A stretch of 64,000 nucleotides of DNA. Source: Bacteroidaceae bacterium. GTDB lineage: Bacteria; Bacteroidota; Bacteroidia; Bacteroidales; Bacteroidaceae. The translations under genes and the position numbers were made by a program. Shown one piece after another: positions 54,880 through 63,930 of this stretch. Where the stretch lies: the NCBI GenBank assembly GCA_024401215.1, contig JAKSLL010000007.1, positions 1 to 64,000 of the forward strand. The letters run 5' to 3'. Every line of letters begins with the position of its first letter. Positions within the stretch are counted from its first letter, which is position 1. The notes below the pieces were generated by a model. The model ran no database searches. It saw only the letters and a program-made list of their open reading frames with translations, and was not told the origin of the DNA.

Positions 54880-55114
54880 GTCTTATCATAAGAAACAAGG
54901 AGAATTGCAAAGGTTGGACTCTGCCAGATTTCAAACATACATCAATCTGATTCTGCCTCGAATACGAGAGAAAATGCGAGAAAAACAAAACTCCGAAAAA
55001 CAATAGACAATGGCAATCTCTATAGGCATACCCACGTTTGCTAAGGACGGAGCATATACACCAACTCTTGAGCCGAAATTCGATTTGAAAACGACATAAA
55101 CGAAGTTGGTGTTT

Positions 55115-56032
55115 TTACAACTTGGCCTCCCAAATAATGATATTTAAAAGATCGTAAAGACAACTCTTCAGTAGGTATGGGGCGTTCCCTAGTCTTGTAT
55201 CTCTAGCAACAACGAGATTAGGGGAAGTGGCATGGTAATGCGAGCCATTCTGTGCAATCATGGTCAAGCTGTGAAATGCACGCTGAATGTACAAAGGAAC
55301 TTCTTGGTTTTTACCCATATATAGACTTCTTTTGTTTATAGTGTCGTCAACATATTCATTCTTTAATTTTACGAAATCATCCATGATGCCGGATTTTTCT
55401 AATTTTGTGTAGAGTGCAACCTCTAACAACTTTCGAATCTCATTATAAAGGGTGTCATTTTTGTAATCGTTGTCCGAATCTATGTTTTTAATGAGACTGA
55501 AAACAATATTTTGATCTTCTTTGCTCCACTCCATTTCTTCCATAGCATTGAATATGTTTTCATATTTCTTATATGTTGCATAAATGGTAGACTGTTTTGC
55601 GGCTTCCTTTATATCTTTAAAAAGGACATTAACATCATCTGGCTTGTTATACACCTCTTTTGATTGGATATCAGCATCTTTGATGAAATATCTTTTTGCA
55701 TCAGAAATAGTAACCGGATCAGCAGAAAAAACGAAGATAAAAGGTTCTACACGATTGTTGTGCTCTCTTCTAAAATACTCAATTCTTCTTCTCATACTGA
55801 GATAGTCTTGGTTTTCATTCCCTTCAATAGCTTGATCATTTCTTACATCAAGGATGATGGCAATCCACTTTGATGGATTTTTTTCAATTTCGCTATATGC
55901 TTCATTGTATGTGGCGAATGGGGTTATGTCAATGCCCTCATCGTAAGCACTATTAACGAAAGATTTGCAGAAATCAGTTTCTGTTCCATCTGGATTTATA
56001 ATTAGGTCATCAACCCATAACACATTTATCAT
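55115..56032 (-). CDS. Receiver-domain protein partnered with the kinase fusion
   Basis: A 305-aa protein. Residues ~1-135 form a receiver domain: VLWVDD (Asp8/Asp9), ILDVRND with the phosphoacceptor Asp62, FVFSADP with Ser103 and YNKPDD with Lys130, the full set needed for phosphotransfer. Residues ~140-305 are a helical C-terminal part (VALYTKLEKSGIMDDFVKL, RAFHSLTMIAQNGSHYHA) with no DNA-binding motif that I can see, so output is unknown. Its ATG overlaps the kinase-fusion stop codon by ATGA, which implies a stoichiometric pair. Confidence 0.8.
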   Translation of the reverse strand: MINVLWVDDLIINPDGTETDFCKSFVNSAYDEGIDITPFATYNEAYSEIEKNPSKWIAIILDVRNDQAIEGNENQDYLSMRRRIEYFRREHNNRVEPFIFVFSADPVTISDAKRYFIKDADIQSKEVYNKPDDVNVLFKDIKEAAKQSTIYATYKKYENIFNAMEEMEWSKEDQNIVFSLIKNIDSDNDYKNDTLYNEIRKLLEVALYTKLEKSGIMDDFVKLKNEYVDDTINKRSLYMGKNQEVPLYIQRAFHSLTMIAQNGSHYHATSPNLVVARDTRLGNAPYLLKSCLYDLLNIIIWEAKL

Positions 56033-58464
56033 ATCTTTCCATAATTAAAATAATTAAATATTGGCAATGAAATTCTAACACACACAGACCAAGCATCTTC
56101 ACTCAAGGGTAGCGTAACATCGCCTCCCATAGCGTTGGCTGTCTCTTTAACATCTGCTCCTCCAATTCCTGAGTGTCCTGTTGAACCTGCAACACTTCCT
56201 CTTTTAAAATAGATTTCACGTGCATATTCATTCATAGGGGCACCGTTATTCTTTACATCGAGTACACAGTTACCATTTCCGTCTTTGTCAATGGAAATCT
56301 CAACCATGTAATCGTTTCTTGACTTATCGACAAAACCATGTCTTACAGCATTACTCACGATATTACGTAGAATGCTATTTATCATGTTTGTTGAACCATT
56401 GACGTATATGATTTCTTCAGGAACTTTCAAACTTATTTTGAAGGTCTGTTCGCTTCCTGCATTCTTTTCAAAATCCTTTATTGTAGCAACGATGTCAACA
56501 GGCTTAAGATTACCCTTATCAACAGTCCTTGTCAAATCATGAAGACTTTCGCTTACAGTAGAAATGCATCTTGACAGTCTCGACAGAATTTCTGAAACTT
56601 TCTCATTTTTACCTCTGATAGTGTCAAGAGTAATTCCCTCTGGATGTTTTAAGAGAATCTTATAAATAGCATCAATATCATTTTTTACAGGGACCAACTC
56701 GTTACCTATACGATGCTTGATGTTGCGTATGTGTTCCTCGTTTAACCAGGTCTTATCTGCAAGTAGCATCTCCAATGCTCTTTCACGTTCAATAGCAGAT
56801 GCATTAATGAATTGAGCATCAGAAACCTCCTTTCTTTGCTGCTCACGTGAAGGAATCTGAATCATTGTAGGTATGCCTACAATCTTGTCTTCTGGAGTAT
56901 ATAAAACATTCTTGCCAATATCTGAGTCAAAATAACAGTCTGCGTATCGGAACTGTTTGCGATCCCAAAAACCGCTGCTAAAAGCTCTTTCCATGTCACC
57001 TTTAGCACAAAGAATTTGTACATACTCAGGGGTCAAGATCTCTTTATTAAGGTCAAGAACAGCGAACTGATGTCCAACAACGACAGGGCTGTCTGTTGAT
57101 GCTTCAACATAACAACATTGAATTTTCTCATCACCGACGAAGAATAATAGTTTGTCCTCTGTCAAAATCTTATAAGAACCAGAAATTTCAAATTCATCCA
57201 AAAGTGCGTAATTCTTAACGCCCTTCAGATAATCTTGCTGCATATCCTTCATTTGAAAGACACGATAACGTCCCGACATTTTCTTGTCCTCAACACCAGA
57301 CTTGGGTACCGAGAACAAATCACTGAATGAATATGCCTTTCCTTTATGACCTGTAAGCAAGTCTGATGTGACATCAAAATTATAGTTGATGCTTACAACA
57401 TCATCATGTGACAACTTGTTGTGCAGTGTCAAAAAGTTATCTCTTATGGAGGCTGAATGCTGGAAACAGCTTACAAAGTTGAAGAGATCGTTCTCTGAAA
57501 CTCCTTGCGCATGAAGTATGTAGATATCTGCGAACACATCATATCCACCTACATAGATTTCAAGCAAAGATTCATCGATCATCTTCTTCCTAAAATCATA
57601 CATCTCTTCTGAAGCTAATTTATGCTCGGTGTCCACCAGAATGATTCGTCCACTTTCATTGGCAAGAGGTACTAATTGATTGAAGAAATCTAAAATACCA
57701 TCATATGACTGGTCCTTGCAAGAAGAAAGCCTTGCAACAATTGTACCGTATAATTCCTCAGGATGCAGTTCTCCCAACATTTCAATTCGATAGACCTCAG
57801 ATTCTACACCTGTTAGGTCTCGAATAACTTTTGAAATCATATATGCTTTCTCTTTGGATACAACCTTTGTGCTCTTACCAAAGAAATCCGTATCAATTTC
57901 CAAAGTTCTTTCTCCGTCCCATCCATCGTATGAAGAAATAAGATGGAATACTTCCTCCTCGTAAAAAAAACCAATATGCAATTTTTTATTGCAACTGATG
58001 TATTCTGAATATATATCTTTCAGAGCTAGTATTGAAACATTACAAGGATCAATCGGCATTTCATGCTGTATATACGAATCAATGATTGCAGAATCTGAGC
58101 TGTTCTTTAGAGCGAATTTCTCTTTCCAACATGTAAAAAGTAATGCCAAAGCAAAATCTTTGTCTTTGCAATCTTGGATGAATTTTGTTAAGCACTTTCC
58201 ATGATAATACTCTTTCACAAGTGCCAGACTCTTACGAATGTCACCAATAGACTCGGACTTATCACCCCATGTATTTTTAAGTTCCGCGTCAGAAAGAGAT
58301 TCTTTCTCTTCAATCTTTTTAATCTTCATTTTTATGCCTTGGGTGATATTAGCAATTTTCTTCTCACCAATGGTCGTAAACATGAAATCACGAGTATTGT
58401 ATTTCTCACGAAGGGTTTCAACGTAGAGTTTGCACTGAAGGTCACGAACTGTCATCTTTTCCAT
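56029..58464 (-). CDS. Methylase/specificity-subunit-like protein fused to a histidine-kinase core
   Basis: An 811-aa soluble protein. Residues ~1-350 resemble the N6-adenine methylase fold of type I restriction systems (GILDFFNQLVPLANESGRIILV, FRKKMIDESLLEIYVGG), but no (D/N)PPY catalytic motif is visible. Residues ~370-545 resemble an HsdS target-recognition half: RYRVFQMKDMQQDYL, VVVGHQFAVLDLNKEILTPEYV and IPSREQQRKE. Residues ~565-640 look like a kinase dimerisation helix with a candidate phosphoacceptor His near 583 (NIKHRIGNEL). Residues ~670-805 are a GHKL ATPase with IVSNAVRHG, DVKNNGAPM and GHSGIGGADV. No membrane segment. Followed by an overlapping receiver gene. Confidence 0.75.
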   Translation of the reverse strand: MEKMTVRDLQCKLYVETLREKYNTRDFMFTTIGEKKIANITQGIKMKIKKIEEKESLSDAELKNTWGDKSESIGDIRKSLALVKEYYHGKCLTKFIQDCKDKDFALALLFTCWKEKFALKNSSDSAIIDSYIQHEMPIDPCNVSILALKDIYSEYISCNKKLHIGFFYEEEVFHLISSYDGWDGERTLEIDTDFFGKSTKVVSKEKAYMISKVIRDLTGVESEVYRIEMLGELHPEELYGTIVARLSSCKDQSYDGILDFFNQLVPLANESGRIILVDTEHKLASEEMYDFRKKMIDESLLEIYVGGYDVFADIYILHAQGVSENDLFNFVSCFQHSASIRDNFLTLHNKLSHDDVVSINYNFDVTSDLLTGHKGKAYSFSDLFSVPKSGVEDKKMSGRYRVFQMKDMQQDYLKGVKNYALLDEFEISGSYKILTEDKLLFFVGDEKIQCCYVEASTDSPVVVGHQFAVLDLNKEILTPEYVQILCAKGDMERAFSSGFWDRKQFRYADCYFDSDIGKNVLYTPEDKIVGIPTMIQIPSREQQRKEVSDAQFINASAIERERALEMLLADKTWLNEEHIRNIKHRIGNELVPVKNDIDAIYKILLKHPEGITLDTIRGKNEKVSEILSRLSRCISTVSESLHDLTRTVDKGNLKPVDIVATIKDFEKNAGSEQTFKISLKVPEEIIYVNGSTNMINSILRNIVSNAVRHGFVDKSRNDYMVEISIDKDGNGNCVLDVKNNGAPMNEYAREIYFKRGSVAGSTGHSGIGGADVKETANAMGGDVTLPLSEDAWSVCVRISLPIFNYFNYGKI

Positions 58465-58496
58465 ATCGAACTAAAAACTTAAATTAAACATTGGTA

Positions 58497-58588
58497 ATTC
58501 GGAATTGCGATGCAAAATTATTGAGTTTTTATCGTCCTACCTAAACATTCTTCAAGTGTATTGGTTCCTATCATTTTGGAACCATTCC
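58497..58588 (-). promoter_or_regulatory. Shared regulatory block B upstream of the kinase-fusion gene
   Basis: Contains the -7 box TAATTTTG (minus, 58513-58520), the leader GGAATTGCGATGCAAA and the inverted repeat TTGGTTCC / GGAACCA (58561-58584), the clearest copy. Same layout as block A. It lies between the WYL regulator's stop and the kinase fusion's start. Confidence 0.72.
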
Positions 58589-58589
58589 A

Positions 58590-59711
58590 CTACTCTTTCT
58601 TAGGGTACAAAGTGGCTAAATCATGCACTCGTTGTATCATTTTGTCTCTAACAGTTTCAGGTGAGACAACCTCCAATCCTGCTCCCATCTGTAGTATGCG
58701 TCCGTAGAATTCGTTGTTCGGCTCAACATCTACAGAGAATTCTGCATACTCGCCATCGTCATATTGCGCGTATGGCTTAACAACGGTGTAAGTCTGATGA
58801 AGTGGCTTTGTGTCCATCAGCTTATAGATATATAATGATCGAGCACGAATAACAATATGTTCCTTATGTGCATCCTTCTTATGACTCACACCAACGATGT
58901 CCTTGAAGAACTCTTCATAGAAATACTTTGGTGCAGGAACATATTCCACTCTCGCCCTCTCACGAGGCTTTGATTGTATTCTGTCAAGAGCTATGTTATA
59001 GCCATATTCTGGTTCTCTCCCTTCTGCATGACCGAAAAGATGCCATCTGCCATTATATTCCTTCAGGTAGTGTGGGTGGAACATTAGCGTGACCTCTTCC
59101 TCATCGAATGGCTTGTAGTCAATCTCCAGTACCGTTTTGTTTGTGATGGCTTCATATAGCGATGGCAGGTATTCTATGTTGGTCAAGATACGATCAAGGC
59201 TTGCGCTTATTACTTGTTCGCCTTTTTGTCGTTTAGCTTTCATATCAAGCAAGTCCTGGCAATCCTTGAAGAAGTACTCCAACCATGATTTTGGGAAGAA
59301 ACCAGCAGAATCCTGGCAGAACTTCCAGTACTGACGAAGGTTATTGATTGCCTTGGCATTTCGCATATCCGCAAGAGGATCATTGTCTTTACCTACATAA
59401 CGGAAACGCTTATTTCTGTTGTTGCCTTCCTCTTCAATACAATCTTTACCAACTCTTTCCTTGATGGCATAACAAACCTCAGGGAATGCCTTCTTCAGTT
59501 CTCTTATACCCTTTTTTCTCTCATCATCATCTTTTGTATATTCATAATACTTTGACACAGAGTACTCCAATTGTGCAGATGATTCTAACCCTAAGTATTC
59601 AGCTAAAACATCAGCATAAGTAACCCATCGGTAACTCATCAGCCACCGATAGGTTATTATAGCAAATTCTGCCTTATAGCTCTCGCCATCAAAGAGGTTC
59701 TTTCGTTGCAT
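58590..59711 (-). CDS. WYL-domain transcriptional regulator
   Basis: A 373-aa protein with an N-terminal helical, winged-helix-like region (about 1-60: FAIITYRWLMSYRWVTYADVLAEYLG) and a WYL domain in the second half (about 200-300) with LEIDYKPFDEEEV, HPHYLKEYNGRWHLFGH and YNIALDRIQ. WYL regulators such as CapW and BrxR control anti-phage operons by binding inverted repeats near them. The ATG at 59711 (MQRKNLFDGE) is chosen; a longer in-frame ORF to 59810 overlaps remnants of another gene in a different frame. It is upstream of the kinase-fusion operon on the same strand. Confidence 0.82.
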   Translation of the reverse strand: MQRKNLFDGESYKAEFAIITYRWLMSYRWVTYADVLAEYLGLESSAQLEYSVSKYYEYTKDDDERKKGIRELKKAFPEVCYAIKERVGKDCIEEEGNNRNKRFRYVGKDNDPLADMRNAKAINNLRQYWKFCQDSAGFFPKSWLEYFFKDCQDLLDMKAKRQKGEQVISASLDRILTNIEYLPSLYEAITNKTVLEIDYKPFDEEEVTLMFHPHYLKEYNGRWHLFGHAEGREPEYGYNIALDRIQSKPRERARVEYVPAPKYFYEEFFKDIVGVSHKKDAHKEHIVIRARSLYIYKLMDTKPLHQTYTVVKPYAQYDDGEYAEFSVDVEPNNEFYGRILQMGAGLEVVSPETVRDKMIQRVHDLATLYPKKE

Positions 59712-59826
59712 ACTTACCAGTCTTCTTTGAAAAACATTCTTTCCATTTGTCTTGTATTGCATTAGGGATGTTGTAGAGGAAATCATATCCTGTAAGTTTT
59801 TCAACATCATCTACAAACATAGCATA
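59689..59826 (-). pseudogene. Remnant of a DNA/RNA non-specific endonuclease C-terminus
   Basis: In a frame different from the WYL gene, and overlapping its start, the sequence YAMFVDDVEKLTGYDFLYNI matches the C-terminal signature of NUC1-type endonucleases (DDVEKLTGYDFF...LP). Nothing of the catalytic part is found upstream. It suggests that the WYL gene was joined here by a rearrangement that destroyed a nuclease gene. Confidence 0.45.
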
Positions 59827-60303
59827 ACGGCGCACATGAAAACTTCCGTGACAAACGGAGGACGTGCTAACCGAAAGATAGTGCATACATGATACAAAAA
59901 ATTGTACAAAGATATGAAAATGCACGAAAAAAGGTTTAACTATTTATGTTTTTTTTCGTTTTTTCAAAAAAATTGCTGTGATTGTACAAGATAGCAACCA
60001 TTCATTCAAACATATCAATGTATATTAGAGAACATAAATACACATCATCAGGGTAAACAATAAACGTATATTACACACACTCTAACTCCCACATTATGGA
60101 GAGAATACCTTTATTTGGAGGATTTGTCAAAAGTCTAAGGTTTTCAAAGTCACACCTCTCTCTCCCTAACCTTCTTTTTCGCTCTCAACCGCATCTGTAT
60201 CTCTTTCATAACTCGTTTTTTGCTTTTTTCCACACATTATATAAAAAATAGTTTGTACCTTTGCACAACAAATTTCATTACTAGATTACAAAACATACAC
60301 AAT
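59826..60303. other. Intergenic region between the WYL regulator and tyrS
   Basis: Holds the WYL gene's -7 box TATCTTTG (minus, 59907-59914) with a long leader, AT-rich DNA, and the tyrS -7 box TACCTTTG (60256-60263), about 40 bases before the tyrS ATG. I see no other gene. Confidence 0.55.
60256..60263 (+). promoter_or_regulatory. -7 box of tyrS
   Basis: TACCTTTG, with a ~36-base leader to the ATG at 60304. Confidence 0.6.
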
Positions 60304-61596
60304 ATGAAAGATTTTATAGAAGAACTCACCTGGCGTGGCATGATCCATCAGATGATGCCTGGTACAGACGAACTCCTTAAAAAGGAAGTCACTACAGCAT
60401 ATCTGGGCATCGACCCTACTGCTGACTCTCTCCACATCGGTCACCTCTGCGGTGTCATGATGCTTCGCCACTTCCAGCGCTGCGGACATAAGCCTCTCGC
60501 TCTCGTTGGCGGCGCAACAGGTATGATTGGCGACCCTTCTGGCAAGAGCCAGGAGCGTAACCTCCTCGACGAGGAGACTCTCGCCCACAACGTGAAGTGC
60601 ATCAAGGCACAGCTCTCTCGCTTCCTTGACTTCGAAAGCGATGCGCCAAACAAGGCAGAGCTTGTAAACAACTACGACTGGATGAAGAATTTCACCTTCC
60701 TCGATTTCGCACGCGACATCGGCAAGCACATCACCGTAAACTACATGATGGCAAAGGAGTCTGTGCAGAAGCGACTCAATGGTGAAGCACGCGACGGACT
60801 GTCTTTCACAGAGTTTACATACCAGCTCCTTCAAGGTTATGACTTCCTCTATCTCTACGAGCACAAGGGATGTCGCCTCCAGCTCGGCGGCGCTGACCAG
60901 TGGGGCAATATCACCACAGGTTCAGAGCTTATCCGACGCACTAACGGCGGTGAATGCTTCGCCCTCACTTGTCCTCTTGTCACTAAGAGCGACGGACGCA
61001 AGTTCGGCAAGACAGAAAGCGGAAATGTGTGGCTCGACCGTGAGCGCACATCACCATACCAGTTCTACCAGTTCTGGCTCAACGTGCCTGACGAGGACGC
61101 AAAGAAGTACATCAAGATTTTCACTTCACTCGAAAAGGAAGAGATTGACGCACTTATCGCAGAGCAGGATGCTGACCCAGGCAGACGCGTCTTGCAGAAG
61201 AAACTCGCTGAAGAGGTGACAGTAATGGTTCACAGCCGCGAAGACTACAATATGGCAGTAGAGGCAAGTAACATACTTTTCGGCAAGTCAACAAAAGACA
61301 GCCTCCTCAAGCTCGATGAGCAGACACTCCTTGATGTTTTTGCCGGCGTTCCTCACGCTGAGGTAGAAAAGGCAAACATCATTGGCAAGCCAGCAGCAGA
61401 TCTCCTCACTGCAGATGTGCCTATGTTCCCATCAAAGGGAGAGATGCGCACACTCGTCAAAGGTGGCGGTGTAAGCCTCAACAAGGAGAAACTCAGCGAT
61501 GCCAACTACGCCATCCAAGAGTCTGACCTCCTCGACGGCAAGTACCTCCTGGCACAGCAGGGCAAGAAGAAGTACTACCTCGTAATTGCCAAGTAA
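60304..61596 (+). CDS. tyrS: Tyrosyl-tRNA synthetase
   Basis: Charges tRNA-Tyr. The 430-aa protein has the class I HIGH motif in [10 protein letters not shown] near residue 45, the tyrosine pocket [15 protein letters not shown] and [12 protein letters not shown] near 190-210, the KMSKS equivalent KFGKTESG near 240, and an S4 RNA-binding domain at the C-terminus ([19 protein letters not shown]). The start at 60304 ([12 protein letters not shown]) is preferred to a 28-codon longer frame running into the promoter. A terminator follows. Confidence 0.97.
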   Translation: MKDFIEELTWRGMIHQMMPGTDELLKKEVTTAYLGIDPTADSLHIGHLCGVMMLRHFQRCGHKPLALVGGATGMIGDPSGKSQERNLLDEETLAHNVKCIKAQLSRFLDFESDAPNKAELVNNYDWMKNFTFLDFARDIGKHITVNYMMAKESVQKRLNGEARDGLSFTEFTYQLLQGYDFLYLYEHKGCRLQLGGADQWGNITTGSELIRRTNGGECFALTCPLVTKSDGRKFGKTESGNVWLDRERTSPYQFYQFWLNVPDEDAKKYIKIFTSLEKEEIDALIAEQDADPGRRVLQKKLAEEVTVMVHSREDYNMAVEASNILFGKSTKDSLLKLDEQTLLDVFAGVPHAEVEKANIIGKPAADLLTADVPMFPSKGEMRTLVKGGGVSLNKEKLSDANYAIQESDLLDGKYLLAQQGKKKYYLVIAK

Positions 61597-61640
61597 TATA
61601 GCCATCATGCATTGAGCATCAAAGGCGCAACACAATAATC

Positions 61641-61671
61641 CCCTCCCTTCCTTATGAGGGGAGGGATTTTT
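61641..61671 (+). terminator. Terminator between tyrS and hisS
   Basis: CCCTCCC (61641-61647) pairs with GGGAGGG (61659-61665), followed by ATTTTT. Confidence 0.8.
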
Positions 61672-61701
61672 GCTTAACAACCAGTTTATAATATCAAACT
61701 C

Positions 61702-63057
61702 ATGGCTCAGAAACCATCTATTCCAAAAGGCACACGCGACTTCTCTACAACAGAGATGGCAAAGCGTAACTACATATTCAACACCATCAAAGAAGTGTAT
61801 GCCCTCTACGGCTTCCAGCAGATAGAGACGCCAGCAATGGAAAACCTCTCAACCCTCATGGGCAAGTATGGCGAGGAAGGCGATAAGCTTCTTTTCAAAA
61901 TTCTCAATTCAGGAGATTTCATGCATGGCATGACGGGTGAAGAGGTGGCAAACACCAGCACACTCCGCCTCGCAAGCAAATTCTGTGAGAAAGGACTTCG
62001 CTATGACCTCACCGTACCTTTCGCACGCTATGTCGTTCAGCACCGTGAAGAACTCACTCTCCCTTTCAAGCGCTATCAGATTCAACCAGTATGGCGTGCT
62101 GACCGCCCACAGAAAGGACGCTATCGCGAGTTTTACCAGTGCGACGCCGATGTTGTTGGTTCAGAATCCCTTCTCAATGAGGTGGAACTCATGCAGATTG
62201 TCGATACTGTATTTACAAAATTTGGTGTTCGTGTATGCATCAAAATCAACAACCGCAAAATACTCACTGGTATAGCTGAGATGATCGGTCAGGCTGACAA
62301 GATTGTTGACATAACAGTAGCCATCGACAAACTCGACAAGATAGGGCTTGACGCTGTCAATGCTGAACTTGCTGACGACGGCATTCCTGCTGACGCAATA
62401 GAAAAGCTGCAGCCGATAATCAACCTCTCAGGCACAAACGCAGAGAAGCTGCAGACTATGAAGACTGTGCTTGCAGACAGCGAAATAGGCCTCAAGGGCG
62501 TTGCTGAATGCGAATACATACTCTCCAAGCTCGGCGACCTAAACAATCAGATAGAGCTCGACCTCACCCTCGCCCGCGGACTTAATTACTACACAGGAGC
62601 CATCTTCGAGGTCAAGGCACTCGATGTACAAATCGGTTCAATCACAGGTGGCGGACGCTACGACAACCTGACAGGCATCTTTGGAATGCCTGGACTCAGC
62701 GGCGTGGGCATCTCTTTCGGTGCAGACCGCATCTACGATGTTCTCAATCAGCTCGACCTATACCCACAGGAGGCTGTCAATGCCACACAGGTGCTCTTCG
62801 TCAACTTCGGCGAGGCTGAGGCAGACTTCTGCCTTCCTATACTTGCCACACTCCGCAAGGCAGGCATCCGATCAGAGATTTACCCCGACTCTGTGAAGAT
62901 GAAAAAGCAGATGGCTTATGCCAATGCCAAGCAGATACCTTTTGTCGCTATTGTCGGCGAAAGCGAGATGGCAGAAGGCAAGGTCAACCTGAAAAATATG
63001 ATTACTGGCGAACAGAGCATGGTCAGCCCATCTGAGATTGCTTCTGTAATCGGATAG
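61702..63057 (+). CDS. hisS: Histidyl-tRNA synthetase
   Basis: Charges tRNA-His. The 451-aa class II enzyme has motif 1 around [28 protein letters not shown], motif 2 [30 protein letters not shown] (the R..E loop), the His-A motif [14 protein letters not shown] and motif 3 [17 protein letters not shown], then an anticodon-binding domain from about 360. Length is usual for Bacteroidetes. It follows tyrS after ~105 bases with a terminator between, so it needs its own promoter or readthrough. Confidence 0.97.
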   Translation: MAQKPSIPKGTRDFSTTEMAKRNYIFNTIKEVYALYGFQQIETPAMENLSTLMGKYGEEGDKLLFKILNSGDFMHGMTGEEVANTSTLRLASKFCEKGLRYDLTVPFARYVVQHREELTLPFKRYQIQPVWRADRPQKGRYREFYQCDADVVGSESLLNEVELMQIVDTVFTKFGVRVCIKINNRKILTGIAEMIGQADKIVDITVAIDKLDKIGLDAVNAELADDGIPADAIEKLQPIINLSGTNAEKLQTMKTVLADSEIGLKGVAECEYILSKLGDLNNQIELDLTLARGLNYYTGAIFEVKALDVQIGSITGGGRYDNLTGIFGMPGLSGVGISFGADRIYDVLNQLDLYPQEAVNATQVLFVNFGEAEADFCLPILATLRKAGIRSEIYPDSVKMKKQMAYANAKQIPFVAIVGESEMAEGKVNLKNMITGEQSMVSPSEIASVIG

Positions 63058-63112
63058 CTGCCAAGGCCTTCAGGTTAAAAACATACCATTACACAACTTA
63101 ATAATCTGTCTT

Positions 63113-63649
63113 ATGCGAAAGGTAATACTCATCTGCTTGTCGCTCATGTGCGGACTTTCAAGCTGGTCACAGACTAAGCAAGAAAGCGTTATCATCCCTG
63201 AGGAGCAATTCTCTGTCTTTGGATGCACCCTCGACGACAAACCTGCTGTGGTAGTTGCAAACAGCAGCCTTAGAAAATTCAAGTCAAAGAATGTCTTCGG
63301 ATGGACCTGCTCCCTTGTGATTGATTTCAAGGAAACAGCAGAGAACAATATGCCAACAAAAGAAGAGTTTGACTTTGTGCTTAACTACTTCGAGCAGCTT
63401 GACTCTGTGATAAGGGGCGATAAGAATCATCCCAACGCTCTTTTCCTCGCACGAGTAACTTGGAATGGCACCTTCGAGGCTATATGGCAAGTCAACAATC
63501 CAGAAATTGTCAGTCAATATCTGCAATCCATAATAGATGACAAGACATACCCTCGCGAGATGGATTATCGCATAGAAAAAGACTCCAAATGGAAAAAAGT
63601 GAAATGGTATCTGCAGAAATTCCCTACAAATACGAAAACAGAATTATAA
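63113..63649 (+). CDS. Secreted DUF695-like protein
   Basis: A 178-aa protein with a signal peptide (MRKVILICLSLMCGLSSWSQ). The mature part resembles DUF695: FGCTLDDKPAVVVANSSLR, FVLNYFEQLDSVI, FLARVTWNGTFEAIWQVNNP and MDYRIEKDSKW. Function unknown; probably periplasmic. It lies 55 bases after hisS and ends in a strong terminator, so it may be co-transcribed with hisS. Confidence 0.7.
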   Translation: MRKVILICLSLMCGLSSWSQTKQESVIIPEEQFSVFGCTLDDKPAVVVANSSLRKFKSKNVFGWTCSLVIDFKETAENNMPTKEEFDFVLNYFEQLDSVIRGDKNHPNALFLARVTWNGTFEAIWQVNNPEIVSQYLQSIIDDKTYPREMDYRIEKDSKWKKVKWYLQKFPTNTKTEL

Positions 63650-63653
63650 GAGA

Positions 63654-63676
63654 AGCCCCAATTAGGGGCTTTTTTG
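63654..63676 (+). terminator. Terminator after the DUF695-like gene
   Basis: AGCCCCAATTAGGGGCT followed by TTTTT. Confidence 0.9.
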
Positions 63677-63781
63677 TATATCCTACCCCAATATTACTCC
63701 ATACAAAAGAGCTAAACAACGCAACCACAACTACTTGGCATAGCCAACCAAACTAAGTAATTCTGAATCATAACTTCACGC

Positions 63782-63871
63782 CTTGTGTAACATTTGTAAC
63801 ACGCCTTGTGTAACACTTGTAACACACCGTATGTAACACGTGTAACACGCTGCATGTTACACGTGTTACAT
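63782..63871. repeat. TGTTACA-rich palindromic repeat, copy 3
   Basis: Repeated TGTAACA units; the last 41 bases are a perfect hairpin with arms ATGTAACACGTGTAACA and its complement around CGCTGCA (63831-63871). Copies 1 and 2 are at 3674-3774 and 37591-37675. Confidence 0.8.
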
Positions 63872-63930
63872 CGAAGGAATGCAAGAAATTGCTGTATGGT
63901 ACAGCAATACAACAACAAAACAACATAGCA

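Larger units (their letters stand above)
54481..55114. other. Long intergenic region between helicase promoter and receiver gene
   Basis: About 630 bases with no convincing gene. It holds a MITE-like repeat (54499-54707), a perfect 10-bp-arm hairpin GTATGCCTTG/CAAGGCATAC (54841-54879) and a looser stem CACCAACT/AGTTGGTG near 55060-55108 that may terminate the receiver gene. Confidence 0.55.

Noticed and set aside
63782..63871. Possible CRISPR array in the TGTTACA repeats
   Set aside because: Units alternate in orientation, form palindromes, and have no spacers of constant length; no cas gene is nearby.
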